Shown: positions 27,967 to 39,432, numbered from the stretch's first letter. The stretch is 64,000 nt of DNA from Haemophilus seminalis (GCF_006384255.1 NZ_VCED01000002.1:1-64000); one strand, 5' to 3'. Notes: generated by a model not told the origin, from the letters alone. Made by a program: numbers and translations.

Positions 27967-27990
27967 AGTACGCATAGAATTATGCGTACT
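27967..27990 (-). terminator. Hairpin between TonB receptor and ABC genes
   Basis: A perfect 10-bp stem with a 4-base loop (27967-27976 with 27981-27990) is followed on the minus strand by CTTCTTTTTATTTT. It looks like an intrinsic terminator or attenuator that would reduce read-through from the receptor gene into the ABC genes. Confidence 0.75.
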
Positions 27991-28081
27991 TTATATGTAG
28001 GGAATGGAAGTTAGTACAATCCATGCACTCAAATTATTTATGTGCGTGAATGGAAAACTATTCACACACCCTACAAATTAA

Positions 28082-30412
28082 TTAGAATCGAATTTCTACA
28101 GAGGCAGAGAAGTTGCGACCTGGTGCATAGAAACGTTCAAGACCGACCCCGTTTCTATCAATATTATTTGTTGTGCTGTGTGCATTAATACCGCGCAACG
28201 CATCCCAAGTATGGTATTTTTTATCAAATAGGTTATATACCCCAGCTCTTAATATAATAGCTTCTTTGATTTTATAAAAACCGAATAAATCGACTAAATA
28301 GGTAGATTTATTAAGGTATTTATAGTTTTCAACAGATTGGTACAACTCTTTTTTTGAACACTGATCTTCACCAGTCCAATCATCATATTCCCACGCTACA
28401 CAACGATCTTTAATTTCAAGTGTTTTGGCATCTTTTGCTTTTTTGCTCCCTAAATAGGTTAATCGGCTAAAAATGCCCCATTTACCATTTGGATCTTCAT
28501 AATCTAACCCCAAAACAGCTTTTATTGGCTGAATAGAAAGTAGACTGGTAGAGTTCGATAACTTCCCTTTACTATAACCTAATGCAGCATGTAATTTAAA
28601 GCCTTGAGGAATAGGAAAAATAGTATCTAAATTCAAACTACCTTTTACTTCTACACCATGTACCCTTGCATTATCAACATTTACCATTTGTTGCACTGGA
28701 GTTTGATAAGTTCGTCCATATTGAGTCTGTTCAATAATACTTTCTTGCTCAAATAAGAAATCACGATACCGAGTTTGATATAAACTAACATCAAATATAC
28801 CTTTTTCATTCTGTGCTTTAGCAAAAACTGTATGGTTGATACTGCGCTCAGACTTCAATCCGGGATTAGATTTCCATGTTCCATAAGCATTAGTAAAACT
28901 GAAATATAATTCAGTGGCAGTAGGAATACGATAACCTGTACTCAATTGATAGCCAAATTTCCAAGTATCTGTTGTTTGAGCATCTAAACCTAGAAAACCG
29001 CTCCAATTTGAAAAACTACTTTGTGCCGGTTCCCCTTCTGCTAAACAAGCCTTACTACAGGCCGCATTTAAAGCTTTAGGAGAAAGTTTAGCATAATCAT
29101 AGCGAGTACCAACATTTGCAGAGAATGTTGGTCTCCAACCACTTTCAAAACGAGGATTCCATGTAATTTGATCTTTTAGTGAAGCACCGTATATTCTCGT
29201 TTTTACAGGTCTTTGAATGGTATACCAGTCGTCTAATCCAAATTCATTGGTATCATGGTTAATGTTTTTAAATTCTCGTTCACTTGCGTAGGTTCTAAAA
29301 GAGAAGACATGCTCGCCCCCCAAATTAAATGGCATGCTTTCTAATTCAGCAGAAATTCGTTTAAACACAGTTTTCATCCGACGATCATAAACTTCACTCA
29401 ATTGTTTTTCATTTGTTAGCCAATCGCGTTGACCTTTATAGTTAACCGCTGCCAAATCTGTTTTTTGATAATCAAAATCTAATTTACTGAATGCTAAGTA
29501 ATTAGATTCCGGCGTATAGAGATAATATGCATTGACATTAATACGTTTATTTTGATCATCCGCTTCACGCCAAGCACTTCCGTATGAAGTGTAGCTACGT
29601 TCATCGACATATCGGCTACCTTTTTGCCCATTAAGACCAACACCAACCTTATGATGTGGAGTAATTTGATAGCCCACCTTAGCTAAATAACTATGAAAAC
29701 GGTGGGTAGCAGGATCTGGATGTTGACTTCTTGTGTAATTAAATTCAGGTCCCTCCCCCCTACTCTTAATTTCATGACCTGTACGTTGTGAGTACATCAA
29801 AACAGCATCCACCTTATCGCCAACATACCCAAGACCTAGAGTTCTGACCCACTCACTATTTTTGCTGGCATATCCACCACGTAATAAGGCACCAAATTTA
29901 TTATTGGATTTAACAATATCTTGTGCATCTAAAGTATGGTAATTAACACTGCCACCTAAAGCACCACTACCAGAATTAAGAGCATCTGAGCCCCGAACAA
30001 TATCAATATCTCTAACTAACTCTGAATCAATACTCAAACGAGAAGGATTAAAATTGCCATAACGCGAATAAAGTGAGTTTTCCTCACTATCAGGCAAATT
30101 CACACCATCTACACTAATACCAACTCGATTACCTTCTACTCCACGAATAGAAAAACCCTTTAGGAACCGCCCGTTGTCACTGATCCCTACATCAGTCGTA
30201 TATCTCACTAAATCTCGAGTATCTCGAATCATTTCTTGTTGGATAGTTTTTGCATTCGTGCGGATAACATTTGACTGTGTTTTATGTTCAGACGATATTT
30301 CATCCGTAATCTTAATTTCAGACAATTGCTCCTCAGCCAAAGCATAACTCGTAACAGACATGCCTGCAGTAATCAGCAACAGAGCATAAGGGGTTAATTT
30401 ATGTTGTTTCAT
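28082..30412 (-). CDS. TonB-dependent haem/haemoglobin-type outer-membrane receptor
   Basis: 776 residues. Signal peptide about 1-26 (ending SYALA), a TonB-box-like LSEIKI, and a plug domain of about 45-170 with FSIRGVEGNRVGISVDGVNLPDS and IVRGSDALNSGSGALGGSVNY. A 22-strand barrel follows, with the receptor-family segment YRIPTATELYFSF and the C-terminal APGRNFSASVEIRF. It resembles the haemoglobin/transferrin receptor family. No CCAA-type tract was seen, unlike phase-variable hgp genes. Fur-like boxes lie upstream. The exact ligand is not readable. Confidence 0.87.
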   Translation of the reverse strand: MKQHKLTPYALLLITAGMSVTSYALAEEQLSEIKITDEISSEHKTQSNVIRTNAKTIQQEMIRDTRDLVRYTTDVGISDNGRFLKGFSIRGVEGNRVGISVDGVNLPDSEENSLYSRYGNFNPSRLSIDSELVRDIDIVRGSDALNSGSGALGGSVNYHTLDAQDIVKSNNKFGALLRGGYASKNSEWVRTLGLGYVGDKVDAVLMYSQRTGHEIKSRGEGPEFNYTRSQHPDPATHRFHSYLAKVGYQITPHHKVGVGLNGQKGSRYVDERSYTSYGSAWREADDQNKRINVNAYYLYTPESNYLAFSKLDFDYQKTDLAAVNYKGQRDWLTNEKQLSEVYDRRMKTVFKRISAELESMPFNLGGEHVFSFRTYASEREFKNINHDTNEFGLDDWYTIQRPVKTRIYGASLKDQITWNPRFESGWRPTFSANVGTRYDYAKLSPKALNAACSKACLAEGEPAQSSFSNWSGFLGLDAQTTDTWKFGYQLSTGYRIPTATELYFSFTNAYGTWKSNPGLKSERSINHTVFAKAQNEKGIFDVSLYQTRYRDFLFEQESIIEQTQYGRTYQTPVQQMVNVDNARVHGVEVKGSLNLDTIFPIPQGFKLHAALGYSKGKLSNSTSLLSIQPIKAVLGLDYEDPNGKWGIFSRLTYLGSKKAKDAKTLEIKDRCVAWEYDDWTGEDQCSKKELYQSVENYKYLNKSTYLVDLFGFYKIKEAIILRAGVYNLFDKKYHTWDALRGINAHSTTNNIDRNGVGLERFYAPGRNFSASVEIRF

Positions 30413-30629
30413 TTATGATTTCCTTAAGTTATATAAATGATAATTATTATAAATAATGAATTTTTTATTTTGTATATGTTTTTGATAATTATTTTTATTT
30501 TGTGATTGAGATCAAAAAATTAAGTTGAACTTTTATTTTGCTAATCATTATCACAGTACAATCAAAATGACTTTTTTTCCTAACAGTGATAGGATAATTG
30601 GTAATTTTATTATGTAAATTGAATCAATT
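30413..30629. promoter_or_regulatory. Divergent control region with Fur-like and CRP-like sites
   Basis: Next to the receptor gene, TGATAAT-T-ATTATAA (30438-30452) is one base from the 7-1-7 Fur box. TGATAATTATTTTTA near 30484 and, on the other strand, a TAATCATTATCA match at 30542-30553 are weaker. TGTGA-TTGAGA-TCAAA at 30501-30516 is one base from a CRP site. Iron and cAMP control of the receptor, and perhaps of hemC, is inferred. Confidence 0.72.
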
Positions 30630-31559
30630 ATGACCCAATCTCGAATTGTAAAAATCGCAACGCGTCAAAGTCCTTTAGCTTTATGGCAAGCAAATTTTGT
30701 GAAAGAGCGCTTAGAGCAATTTCATTCCCATTTAACAGTTGAACTTGTGCCTATGGTGACAAAAGGTGATGTGATTTTAGATTCACCTTTAGCAAAAATT
30801 GGGGGAAAAGGTTTATTTGTGAAAGAACTAGAGCATGCATTATTGGAGAAGCGAGCAGATATTGCTGTACATTCAATGAAAGATGTACCAATGACTTTTC
30901 CTGAAGGTTTGGGCTTAAGTGTGATTTGTAAACGCGAAGATCCTCGAGATGCTTTTGTTTCAAATTCTTACTGTTCTTTATCTGAATTACCACAGGGCTC
31001 GATTGTAGGAACATCTAGCTTACGTCGTCAATGCCAGTTAAAACAGCTTCGACCAGATTTAGATATTCGTTCTTTACGTGGAAATGTGGGTACGCGTTTG
31101 AGTAAACTTGATGCTGGTGAATACGATGCCATTATTTTGGCTTCTGCAGGTTTAATTCGTTTAGGTTTAGCATCTAGAATTGCTTCTTTTATTGAAGTAG
31201 AACAGTCATTGCCGGCTGCAGGACAAGGTGCCGTAGGAATAGAATGCCGAACGGATGATATAGTCGTGAAAGATTTATTAGCACCGCTAGCTGATGAAGA
31301 AACAACAGCATGTGTTTTGGCTGAACGTGCGATGAATACTGCATTACAAGGTGGATGTCAGGTACCAATTGGAGGGTATGCTGTGTTACAGGGAGATGAA
31401 ATTTATTTACGTGCATTAGTGGGTGATGTGGATGGTTCGTTGATTATTCGAGCAGAAGGCAAAAGTACGGTAGAAAATGCAGAAGAATTAGGCCGTACTT
31501 TGGCTAAACAGTTATTAACGCAAGGTGCTGATAAAATTTTAGCAAGAATTTATGCATAA
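30630..31559 (+). CDS. hemC: Porphobilinogen deaminase (hydroxymethylbilane synthase)
   Basis: 309 residues. [18 protein letters not shown] is at the N-terminus, [14 protein letters not shown] in the centre, and the dipyrromethane-cofactor cysteine in [11 protein letters not shown] near 242. It joins four porphobilinogens into hydroxymethylbilane. It leads hemC-hemD-hemX-hemY (gaps 12, 9 and 9 bases). No strong Shine-Dalgarno is seen before the ATG. In enterics cyaA is divergent from hemC; here the haem-type receptor takes that place. Confidence 0.96.
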   Translation: MTQSRIVKIATRQSPLALWQANFVKERLEQFHSHLTVELVPMVTKGDVILDSPLAKIGGKGLFVKELEHALLEKRADIAVHSMKDVPMTFPEGLGLSVICKREDPRDAFVSNSYCSLSELPQGSIVGTSSLRRQCQLKQLRPDLDIRSLRGNVGTRLSKLDAGEYDAIILASAGLIRLGLASRIASFIEVEQSLPAAGQGAVGIECRTDDIVVKDLLAPLADEETTACVLAERAMNTALQGGCQVPIGGYAVLQGDEIYLRALVGDVDGSLIIRAEGKSTVENAEELGRTLAKQLLTQGADKILARIYA

Positions 31560-31571
31560 TAGGGGGAAGTA

Positions 31572-32318
31572 ATGGCTGTCTTAGTGACTCGCCCTGACGA
31601 ACGTGGTAGACAATTGGTTGATATGTTAAGTCAATCAGGTATGACGGCACTGCATTTGCCTTTATTTACTCTAGAAGAAGGCTATGAGCTTGTTAATTTA
31701 CCCACTAGGTTAAATCAACTTAATGCTGGTGATTATGTGTTTTTGGTTTCTAAAAGTGCGGTAGATTTTGCGGATAAAATATTAAAAAAAACAAATAATA
31801 TTTGGAGAAAAGATTTACATTTCTTTACAGTTGGAGAACGAACCGCACAGTATTTTTCTTGTCAAAGCGAGCGCAATGTGCGTTACCCTATTCGTTCTGA
31901 AAGTAGTGAAGGCTTGTTAGAGTTACCCGAAATGCAATTTTTGCAAGGTAAACAGATTTTAATATTACGAGCTAATAGTGGTCGAGATTTTTTTCGCAAA
32001 CAAGCAGAATTACGTGGAGCACTGGTAAGCTATGTTGAATGTTATCGTCGGGAGCCTCTTCTTTATGATGCAGAAGAAAAAATAAATATTTGTAAGCGTT
32101 TAGGTGTAAATACTATTGTGGCGACAAGTTTAGACATCATTCAATCCCTATTAACATTTGTGCCTGAAAATGATCAGGCATGGTTAAAACAATGCACACT
32201 GATTACTGTAAGCCAACGTATTGCTAATTTTACGAAAGAAGCTGGTTGGGCTAATGTCGTCATTTCTCCTAAAGCAGATAACACAAGTTTATTAAATACC
32301 TTACTTAAGACTCATTAA
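31572..32318 (+). CDS. hemD: Uroporphyrinogen-III synthase
   Basis: 248 residues, the usual length of this poorly conserved enzyme. It starts VLVTRPDERGRQLVDML and contains FLVSKSAVDFA, LILRANSGRDFFRKQAELRGA and VATSLDIIQSL, in the order typical of HemD. It closes and inverts ring D of hydroxymethylbilane. GGGG precedes the ATG. Assignment rests on both motifs and operon position. An uptake signal lies within at 31754-31762. Confidence 0.92.
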   Translation: MAVLVTRPDERGRQLVDMLSQSGMTALHLPLFTLEEGYELVNLPTRLNQLNAGDYVFLVSKSAVDFADKILKKTNNIWRKDLHFFTVGERTAQYFSCQSERNVRYPIRSESSEGLLELPEMQFLQGKQILILRANSGRDFFRKQAELRGALVSYVECYRREPLLYDAEEKINICKRLGVNTIVATSLDIIQSLLTFVPENDQAWLKQCTLITVSQRIANFTKEAGWANVVISPKADNTSLLNTLLKTH

Positions 32319-32327
32319 GGAATTGAT

Positions 32328-33575
32328 ATGGCAAAGAATCAATCAAATGATATCACTGAACAAGTCAGCGATACCCCTGAAATAGTAGTAGAAAAAACGG
32401 AAGCGGAACAATCTGCTGAACAGCCTGTTCTTCAACAAACGATAGTTAAAAAAAATGGTACAGCATTAAGTTTGTTAGCTATTTTAATTGCGCTTGGTGT
32501 TGGCGGTGCTGGTTATTATATTGGCCAACAACAAGTTACAGACTTTCAGAAAAAGTTAATTGTTCTTGAAAACCAAGTCGGAGAGTCAGCCTCTCGTGTT
32601 ACTTCAAATGAGAAAAATGAGCAAGTAAGCCAATTGGAAAGTGGTTTAAAAGCCATGCAGGAAAAGGTAATTCAATTAGAAGAATTTAATAAAAGTAAAA
32701 CGGAAGAAATTACTACTTTACAGGCACAAATAAAACAAGTGGGTCAACTTGCAAGTGCACAACAACCAAATGATTGGTTATTCTCTGAAGTCGATTTTTT
32801 ATTGAATAACGCACTACGTAAACTTATTTTAGATAATGACGTTGATACAGCAATTTCTTTATTGAAATTAGCTGATGAAACGCTAGTTAAAATTAATAAT
32901 ACTCAAGCTAATTCTGTTCGTAATGCGATTAACCAAGATTTGAAGAAATTACTTTCTCTTTCTAGTGTGGATCAAAATTCAGTAATGCAAAAACTTTCAC
33001 AGCTTGCCAACACAGTTGATGAGTTGCAAGTGCTTAATGTAAATTTTGATGACACCCCTGAAAATAATAATAAATTATCCGATAGTATCGAGGATTGGCA
33101 ACAAAATGTTGAAAAAAGCGCTACTTCTTTCTTAAATCATTTTATTCGTATTTCGCCAAAACAAAGTGTAAATAAGAAAGAATTATTAGCACCGAATCAA
33201 GATATTTATCTTCGTGAAAATATTCGTTTACGTTTACAACTTGCTATTATGGCTGTACCTCGTCAACAGGATGAGCTTTATAAACAATCTTTAGATGCGG
33301 TGTCTTCTTGGGTTCGTAGCTATTTTGATACAAATTCTGAAACTACGCAGAACTTCTTAAAATCTGTGGATGAATTGTCTGAGTTGTCTATTTATGTGGA
33401 TGTTCCAGAACAATTGGCGAGTTTAACATTGCTTGATAAATATCTTAATCGCTTACCATTAGATGTACAAAAAGTAGAAATTGAGACAGATAAAGCGGTT
33501 GAAAGTATGCCGAAAGTAGAGGATACAATGCAAAAATCTGAAGATAAACCGGCAAAAGCCGAGCATCAACAATAA
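32328..33575 (+). CDS. hemX: HemX-like membrane protein
   Basis: 415 residues. A charged Glu-rich N-terminus is followed by one membrane helix (about 44-66) and a coiled coil (about 68-140, with LENQVGESASRVTSN and the repeated glutamine stretches). The C-terminal domain contains NDWLFSEVDFLLNNALRKLIL and EARLAL-like repeats. HemX lies in the same place in enteric hemCDXY operons. Despite its old annotation as a methyltransferase, nothing here supports that; its role is unknown. Confidence 0.88.
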   Translation: MAKNQSNDITEQVSDTPEIVVEKTEAEQSAEQPVLQQTIVKKNGTALSLLAILIALGVGGAGYYIGQQQVTDFQKKLIVLENQVGESASRVTSNEKNEQVSQLESGLKAMQEKVIQLEEFNKSKTEEITTLQAQIKQVGQLASAQQPNDWLFSEVDFLLNNALRKLILDNDVDTAISLLKLADETLVKINNTQANSVRNAINQDLKKLLSLSSVDQNSVMQKLSQLANTVDELQVLNVNFDDTPENNNKLSDSIEDWQQNVEKSATSFLNHFIRISPKQSVNKKELLAPNQDIYLRENIRLRLQLAIMAVPRQQDELYKQSLDAVSSWVRSYFDTNSETTQNFLKSVDELSELSIYVDVPEQLASLTLLDKYLNRLPLDVQKVEIETDKAVESMPKVEDTMQKSEDKPAKAEHQQ

Positions 33576-33584
33576 GGAGAGCCT

Positions 33585-34847
33585 ATGTTTAGAGTGCTTT
33601 TTCTAATGATAGCGCTGCTTGCAGGACTTGTGGGTGGACCTTATCTTTCTGGTCAGCAAGGTTATGTCCGTATTGAAACGGCTAACAATATTATTGAAAT
33701 GTCTATTACAACGCTAGTCATCTTTTTTGTTATCGCGTTAGCAATCATTTATGGATTGGAGTGGATTATTACCCGATTTTTACGTTTAAGTAGAGGATCT
33801 TACAACTGGTTTTCACGCCGTAAACGTGTTAGAGCACAAAAACAAACCCTTGAAGGTTTGGTTAAAATGAATGAGGGAGATTATGCAAAAGCAGAAAAAT
33901 TGATTGGTAAAAATGCCAAACACTCTGCTGAGCCAGTATTAAATCTAATCAAAGCTGCTGAAGCTGCACAACAACGTGGTGATGAATTTAGTGCAAATCG
34001 TTATTTAATTGAGGCAACAGAGTTAGCGGGTTCTGATAATTTATTGGTTGAAATCGCTCGGACACGGATTTTATTACAACAAAATAAATTACCAGCAGCG
34101 CGTAGTTCGGTTGATAGCCTGCTTGAAATGTCTAACCGTAATAAAGAAGTATTAAAACTTGCTGTGGATATTTATTTGCGCTCTAAAGCTTATCAAGCGC
34201 TTGATGAGATTTTAGACAGTGTAGAAAATAATGGTTTATTTAGCACAGAAGAGTTTCAAGAGCTCCGTACGCAAACAGAAAATGGCCTACTTGATGAAAA
34301 GATGAATGAGGAAGGCGTTGATGGATTACTTGCATGGTGGGATGAGCTACCTCGTCGTCGCCGTAATAATGTTGATTTAAAAGTAGGCTTAATTCAACGT
34401 TTAATTGATTGTAATGATCATGAGTCTGCAGCAGAATTTACCCTTGAAATCTTGAAAAAAATTGGTGACAACACACCAATTGGTAAAGCGCTTTGCACTC
34501 AAATTACACGTTTACAGCCGGAAGATAACAGTAAGTTAATTAAACTTGTAGCAAAACGAGCTAAACATGTTGGTGATGTAGAAAAATGTTGTATTAATCG
34601 AGCGTTGGGCTATTTATATGTTCGTAATAACGAATTTTCCCAAGCTGCTGAAGTTTTTAAAAAGGTGATTGCTTGTCCTAATCAATTAGAATCAAATGAT
34701 TTGATGATGGCTTCTTACGTTTTTGAACAGTCTGGTGATAAAGTCCTAGCAGAACAAGTGCGACAAGATAGTTTAAAATCTGTAATGGCTATAGACAATA
34801 TTCCTCTTGAAAAAAATGAGGAAAATATGCTAAAAAATGGAGATTAG
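33585..34847 (+). CDS. hemY: HemY: membrane protein with TPR domain
   Basis: 420 residues. Two N-terminal membrane helices (about 1-20 and 42-62) are followed by a HemY_N region with [33 protein letters not shown], then TPR-like helical repeats ([15 protein letters not shown]). It is not the protoporphyrinogen oxidase that bears the same name in Gram-positives. Last of the hem operon; a bidirectional terminator follows at 34889. Exact function unknown. Confidence 0.9.
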   Translation: MFRVLFLMIALLAGLVGGPYLSGQQGYVRIETANNIIEMSITTLVIFFVIALAIIYGLEWIITRFLRLSRGSYNWFSRRKRVRAQKQTLEGLVKMNEGDYAKAEKLIGKNAKHSAEPVLNLIKAAEAAQQRGDEFSANRYLIEATELAGSDNLLVEIARTRILLQQNKLPAARSSVDSLLEMSNRNKEVLKLAVDIYLRSKAYQALDEILDSVENNGLFSTEEFQELRTQTENGLLDEKMNEEGVDGLLAWWDELPRRRRNNVDLKVGLIQRLIDCNDHESAAEFTLEILKKIGDNTPIGKALCTQITRLQPEDNSKLIKLVAKRAKHVGDVEKCCINRALGYLYVRNNEFSQAAEVFKKVIACPNQLESNDLMMASYVFEQSGDKVLAEQVRQDSLKSVMAIDNIPLEKNEENMLKNGD

Positions 34848-34888
34848 CTTTCAAAAGCAAATTAGAATAAATACTGATTATAATAGAT

Positions 34889-34915
34889 AAAACGCACTTC
34901 AATGAAGTGCGTTTT
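34889..34915. terminator. Bidirectional terminator between hemY and psiE
   Basis: A perfect 12-bp stem, AAAACGCACTTC with its complement GAAGTGCGTTTT, and a 3-base loop, flanked by A/T runs on both sides. Confidence 0.92.
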
Positions 34916-34940
34916 ATTATGCTTTGGGATTTTTATATCT

Positions 34941-35360
34941 TTATAGATTTTTAAGTCTGTTAGAATATAAAACAAGGCAAAGCGCAATAACCATAACAAG
35001 AATTGAACCAGCAAATAACAAGGTATCAACTGAGCTTTCATGATTTACAATAATGAGTCGTAACATTGCTGTAATCCCTGCGTATATAAAATAGCGTAAT
35101 GGGAAATGATAGCCACTTTTAAAATATTGAACTATTAATCCTATAAACCCGAAATATAAGAAAAACATTACAGCTTGTTCAGCAACATCATAGGGTACAA
35201 AGCTTGATGTATTTAAAACCATCATTGCTAAGGTATAAGTTATTTTACCCAAAGCAATAATTAGTACAATTGCTAATGCAATTAATGCAGAACTTAACAC
35301 TATTTTTAGGACTCCAGTTATCATTTTCGGGAGCTTTTCTAATTCCGAAGATTCTTCCAT
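34941..35360 (-). CDS. psiE: PsiE-family membrane protein
   Basis: 139 residues with four hydrophobic helices. The FFLYFGFIGLIVQYFKSG and FPLRYFIYAGITAMLRLIIV stretches are close to E. coli PsiE, a phosphate-starvation-inducible inner-membrane protein of unknown activity. An AAGGAAGAAAA sequence precedes the ATG. No Pho box was identified. Its upstream side is next to the second decayed insertion sequence. Confidence 0.9.
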   Translation of the reverse strand: MEESSELEKLPKMITGVLKIVLSSALIALAIVLIIALGKITYTLAMMVLNTSSFVPYDVAEQAVMFFLYFGFIGLIVQYFKSGYHFPLRYFIYAGITAMLRLIIVNHESSVDTLLFAGSILVMVIALCLVLYSNRLKNL

Positions 35361-35428
35361 TTTTCTTCCTTAAGGATAAAATTTAAAAAGGCGTATATTT
35401 TAATCTAATATAGAAAAGTTGGTCAAAG

Positions 35429-35950
35429 CTATTTGGGAAAATAATATAGTATAGAGTGGCTATAATAAGTGAATAGAGTAGTCAACAGTTGATATAGAAA
35501 GGTATGTTTAAAGGATTGTTTTCGATATTGTATCGGACTCAGTTCTTTTAATTTTAGTTGAATCCGTCGGTGATTATAGTAATCCAAATAATCTCTGACA
35601 GCATCAACTATCTCCTCTCTACTGTTAAATTCCCGACCATAAAAACATTCCGTTTTTAATTGCCCAAAGAAGCTTTCCATCGCGGCATTGTCCAAGCCAT
35701 TCCCTTTTCTCGACATACTTTGGATGATGCCATGTTCAGCTAAAATTCGACGATAAGCCACCATTTGATATTGCCATCCCTGGTCTGAATGTAAAATGAC
35801 ATCACAAGCTTTGTTTAACCCTTTGACAGCTTGCATTAACATGTCCTCTAGTTGTGCCAAGTTTGGGGAATCGTTGAGGTTATAGGAGACTATCTCTTGA
35901 TTAAATAAGTCTAAAATTGGGGATAAATAGACTTTACTCCCTGCAAGCAC
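35429..35950 (-). pseudogene. IS3-family OrfB remnant, second element
   Basis: Codes for the C-terminal half of the transposase: VILHSDQGWQYQM (second Asp), NAAMESFFGQLKTE (Glu) and YYNHRRIQLKLKELSPIQYR. Upstream (about 35950-36200) OrfB sequence continues in another frame (YGYRRIHACLPGVNHKKVQ). The part with the first catalytic Asp (KWVTDVTEF in relatives) is missing, so a deletion of some 60-80 codons is likely. The tail beyond YRKQSFK reads out of the IS frame. Confidence 0.85.
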
Positions 35951-36314
35951 TGGACTTTTTTATGATTCACACCTGGCAAACAGGCATGAATGCGTCGATA
36001 GCCATAATCAGGATGTTTCGCTTTAATGTCTTTAATGACGGCTTTAAGGGCTTTGTCTTTATTTGCCTTAACTTGAAGTTGGGAAAAGAACGTACTGCGC
36101 TCTAATTGTGCGAAACTTAATAGCCATGTTAAGGGATAATGCGTTCTTAACTGTTGGATAATTTCTATTGCTCGGCTTCGTCCTGAAGTCTGAGCCTTCT
36201 TAACTCTTTTAGGTAAGCTACCTCCGCTTCAAGCTGTAAAATTCTCAGGCGTAAGCGGTCTTCTTCAGTTTTGGGGGGTAATAGCATTTTTTCATATTTG
36301 GGTTTCATTGGCGG

Positions 36315-36518
36315 TCATCCTGATAGTTTACGAGGAATCAGCCCATTTATGTCACTTTCTTCAAACCATTTCAACCATGTTCCGACTAAGGCATTGGAGG
36401 GAATATTGTAAAAGAGCGCGGCTTCTCTGATACTCATTTTTCGATTCAGAATAGGTTGAAGAACCTGTAATTTAAATTCGATTGTGTACTGTTTACCTAT
36501 AAAAAATCTGCACCTCAA
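36315..36518 (-). pseudogene. IS3-family OrfA remnant, second element
   Basis: The OrfA N-terminus with an HTH (MSIREAALFYNIPSNALVGTWLKWFEE) stops at TGA after KLSG. The same frame then continues PPMKPKYEKMLLPPKTEEDRLRLRILQLEAEVAYLKEL, the leucine-zipper end of OrfA, so the TGA is a nonsense mutation. The natural start was probably at GKQYTIEF, where ATA now stands. Confidence 0.83.
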
Positions 36519-36573
36519 TTGTTGGTTTGTTTAGTCCAACTTTTTGTGTACAGATCAAAATTCAGTGCACTTT

Positions 36574-37509
36574 TTACTTTCTTAGCTTCACTAATTCTAC
36601 TTCGTGATTTTCCCCTTTTTTTAGAATTAAATTGGCACGTTCTCGTGTTGGCAATATGTTCTGATTAAGATTTAATCCATTAATTTCATCCCAAATTTTG
36701 CTTGCTGTGGCAATGGCTTCTTCTTTTGATAACTTCGCATAGTGCTTGAAATAAGAATTAGGATCAGTAAAGGCACTTTCACGGAATTTTAAAAATCGTT
36801 TGATATACCATTCTTTTAATAAACGTTCTTCTGCATCAACATAGATGGAGAAATCAACAAAATCAGACACGAAGGTTTGATTTGCTTTATTGTTGCCCGT
36901 TTGTAGCACATTTAATCCTTCTAAAATGAGAATATCCGGTTGATCGACTACATCAAATTTATTGGGAATAATGTCGTATGTCAGGTGAGAATAAATTGGT
37001 GCATGAACATTTCTTTTACCCGATTTTACATCAGCAAGAAAGCGAATGAGTTTGGGCGTGTCATAGGAAATGGGAAACCCTTTCTTTTGTAACAGATTAT
37101 TTTGCTTGAGTTTCTCAAGTGGATAGAGAAAGCCATCAGTGGTGATAAGTTCAACTTTTCGCTCTGTTGGCCAATGGGAAAGAAGTGACTGTAATATCCG
37201 TGCAGATGTGCTTTTCCCTACAGCCACACTGCCAGCAATACTGATAATATAGGGAATTTTGGCATTGTTTCTGCCGAGAAATCGATGTAATACCGTTTGG
37301 CGACGTAAATTTTCATCGATGTAATAATTAATTAAGCGTGTCAGGGGTAAATAAATTGTGCTGACTTCATCCAGTGAAAGTTCTTCGTTAAAACCTAGGA
37401 GGGGCTTAAGATCTTGCTCTGTGAGTTTTAACGGAACGGATTTACGTAATTCAGCCCATTGTGCGCGATTGAAGCTTAAAAACGGGGTTAATTGATTTGA
37501 AAATTCCAT
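36574..37509 (-). CDS. coaA: Pantothenate kinase, type I
   Basis: 311 residues. Walker [17 protein letters not shown] lies near 91-106. [33 protein letters not shown] and [22 protein letters not shown] match CoaA. It phosphorylates pantothenate, the first and regulated step of coenzyme A synthesis. It is divergent from the tRNA-tuf operon, as in related genomes. No damage is seen despite the IS remnant 17 bases beyond its stop. Confidence 0.96.
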   Translation of the reverse strand: MEFSNQLTPFLSFNRAQWAELRKSVPLKLTEQDLKPLLGFNEELSLDEVSTIYLPLTRLINYYIDENLRRQTVLHRFLGRNNAKIPYIISIAGSVAVGKSTSARILQSLLSHWPTERKVELITTDGFLYPLEKLKQNNLLQKKGFPISYDTPKLIRFLADVKSGKRNVHAPIYSHLTYDIIPNKFDVVDQPDILILEGLNVLQTGNNKANQTFVSDFVDFSIYVDAEERLLKEWYIKRFLKFRESAFTDPNSYFKHYAKLSKEEAIATASKIWDEINGLNLNQNILPTRERANLILKKGENHEVELVKLRK

Positions 37510-37673
37510 GATGTACTGATTTTATCGTGAAATAAATGCGAGAAAATATACTCTATAAGATGAAATTTCGCATTGATTTTTCAGCATACTTCATGATTTC
37601 TGATTAAAAAATCACATTTTTGATTGTGATTTAAACGAATAGACAAAAAAAATAAATTTTTTAGAAAAAACAC

Positions 37674-37701
37674 TTGTCAGGAAAAGTTTTTTCCATATAA
37701 T
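37674..37701 (+). promoter_or_regulatory. Promoter of the tRNA-tuf operon
   Basis: TTGTCA (37674-37679), a 16-base spacer, TATAAT (37696-37701), then ACGCC: a strong promoter with the GC-rich discriminator typical of stable-RNA genes. Confidence 0.88.
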
Positions 37702-37723
37702 ACGCCTCACTTGCTTACGACAC

Positions 37724-37799
<76 letters not shown>

Positions 37800-37828
37800 T
37801 TCTTTCGTATCAAGTATTCATTTAGCGT

Positions 37829-37913
37829 GGAGGGGTTCCCGAGCGGCCAAAGGGGGCAGACTGTAAATCTGTTGGCTCAGCCTTCGAAGGTTCGAATCCT
37901 TCTCCCTCCACCA
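37829..37913 (+). tRNA. tyrU: tRNA-Tyr (anticodon GTA)
   Basis: 85 bases with the long variable arm of class II tRNAs, acceptor GGAGGGG/CCCTCC, anticodon GTA in CTGTAAA, and encoded CCA. Confidence 0.97.
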
Positions 37914-37955
37914 TCTTTTAGATGAATCCTGATGGGACAGACGAATTTAGGACTT

Positions 37956-38030
<75 letters not shown>

Positions 38031-38033
38031 AAC

Positions 38034-38109
38034 GCTGATATAGCTCAGTTGGTAGAGCGCACCCTTGGTAAGGGTGAGGTCGGCGGTTCAAATCCGCCTA
38101 TCAGCACCA
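38034..38109 (+). tRNA. thrT: tRNA-Thr (anticodon GGT)
   Basis: 76 bases, acceptor GCTGATA/TATCAGC, anticodon GGT in CTTGGTA, encoded CCA. Only 3 bases separate it from tRNA-Gly. The Thr-Tyr-Gly-Thr-tuf order is the same as the E. coli tufB operon. Confidence 0.97.
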
Positions 38110-38211
38110 TCCTTCATTTCTCTCTTCCTTCAATTATAGCAAACAATTTTATTGGTTAATGTGGTTTAATTTACCCATCGATAACCGTGTCTATTTAGAG
38201 GGACTCTTTAA

Positions 38212-39396
<1,185 letters not shown>

Positions 39397-39432
39397 TAGA
39401 TGTAGCGAAATAGTCTAAGAGACAAGTAAGAG

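Larger units (their letters stand above)
35401..36557 (-). mobile_element. Second decayed IS3-family element (about 1157 bp)
   Basis: The right end, read on the minus strand from 36557, is TGATCTGTACACAAAAAGTT, clearly related to the first IS. A worn matching end, TAATCTAATATAGAAAAGTT, begins at 35401 (15 of 24 matching). Between them are OrfA and OrfB coding remnants with an in-frame stop, a frame break and an internal deletion. No target duplication was recognised. The left boundary is approximate. Confidence 0.82.

Noticed and set aside
28082..30412. Phase-variable hgp-type haemoglobin receptor
   Set aside because: No CCAA or other tetranucleotide tract is present near the start; the gene is uninterrupted and smaller than hgp genes.
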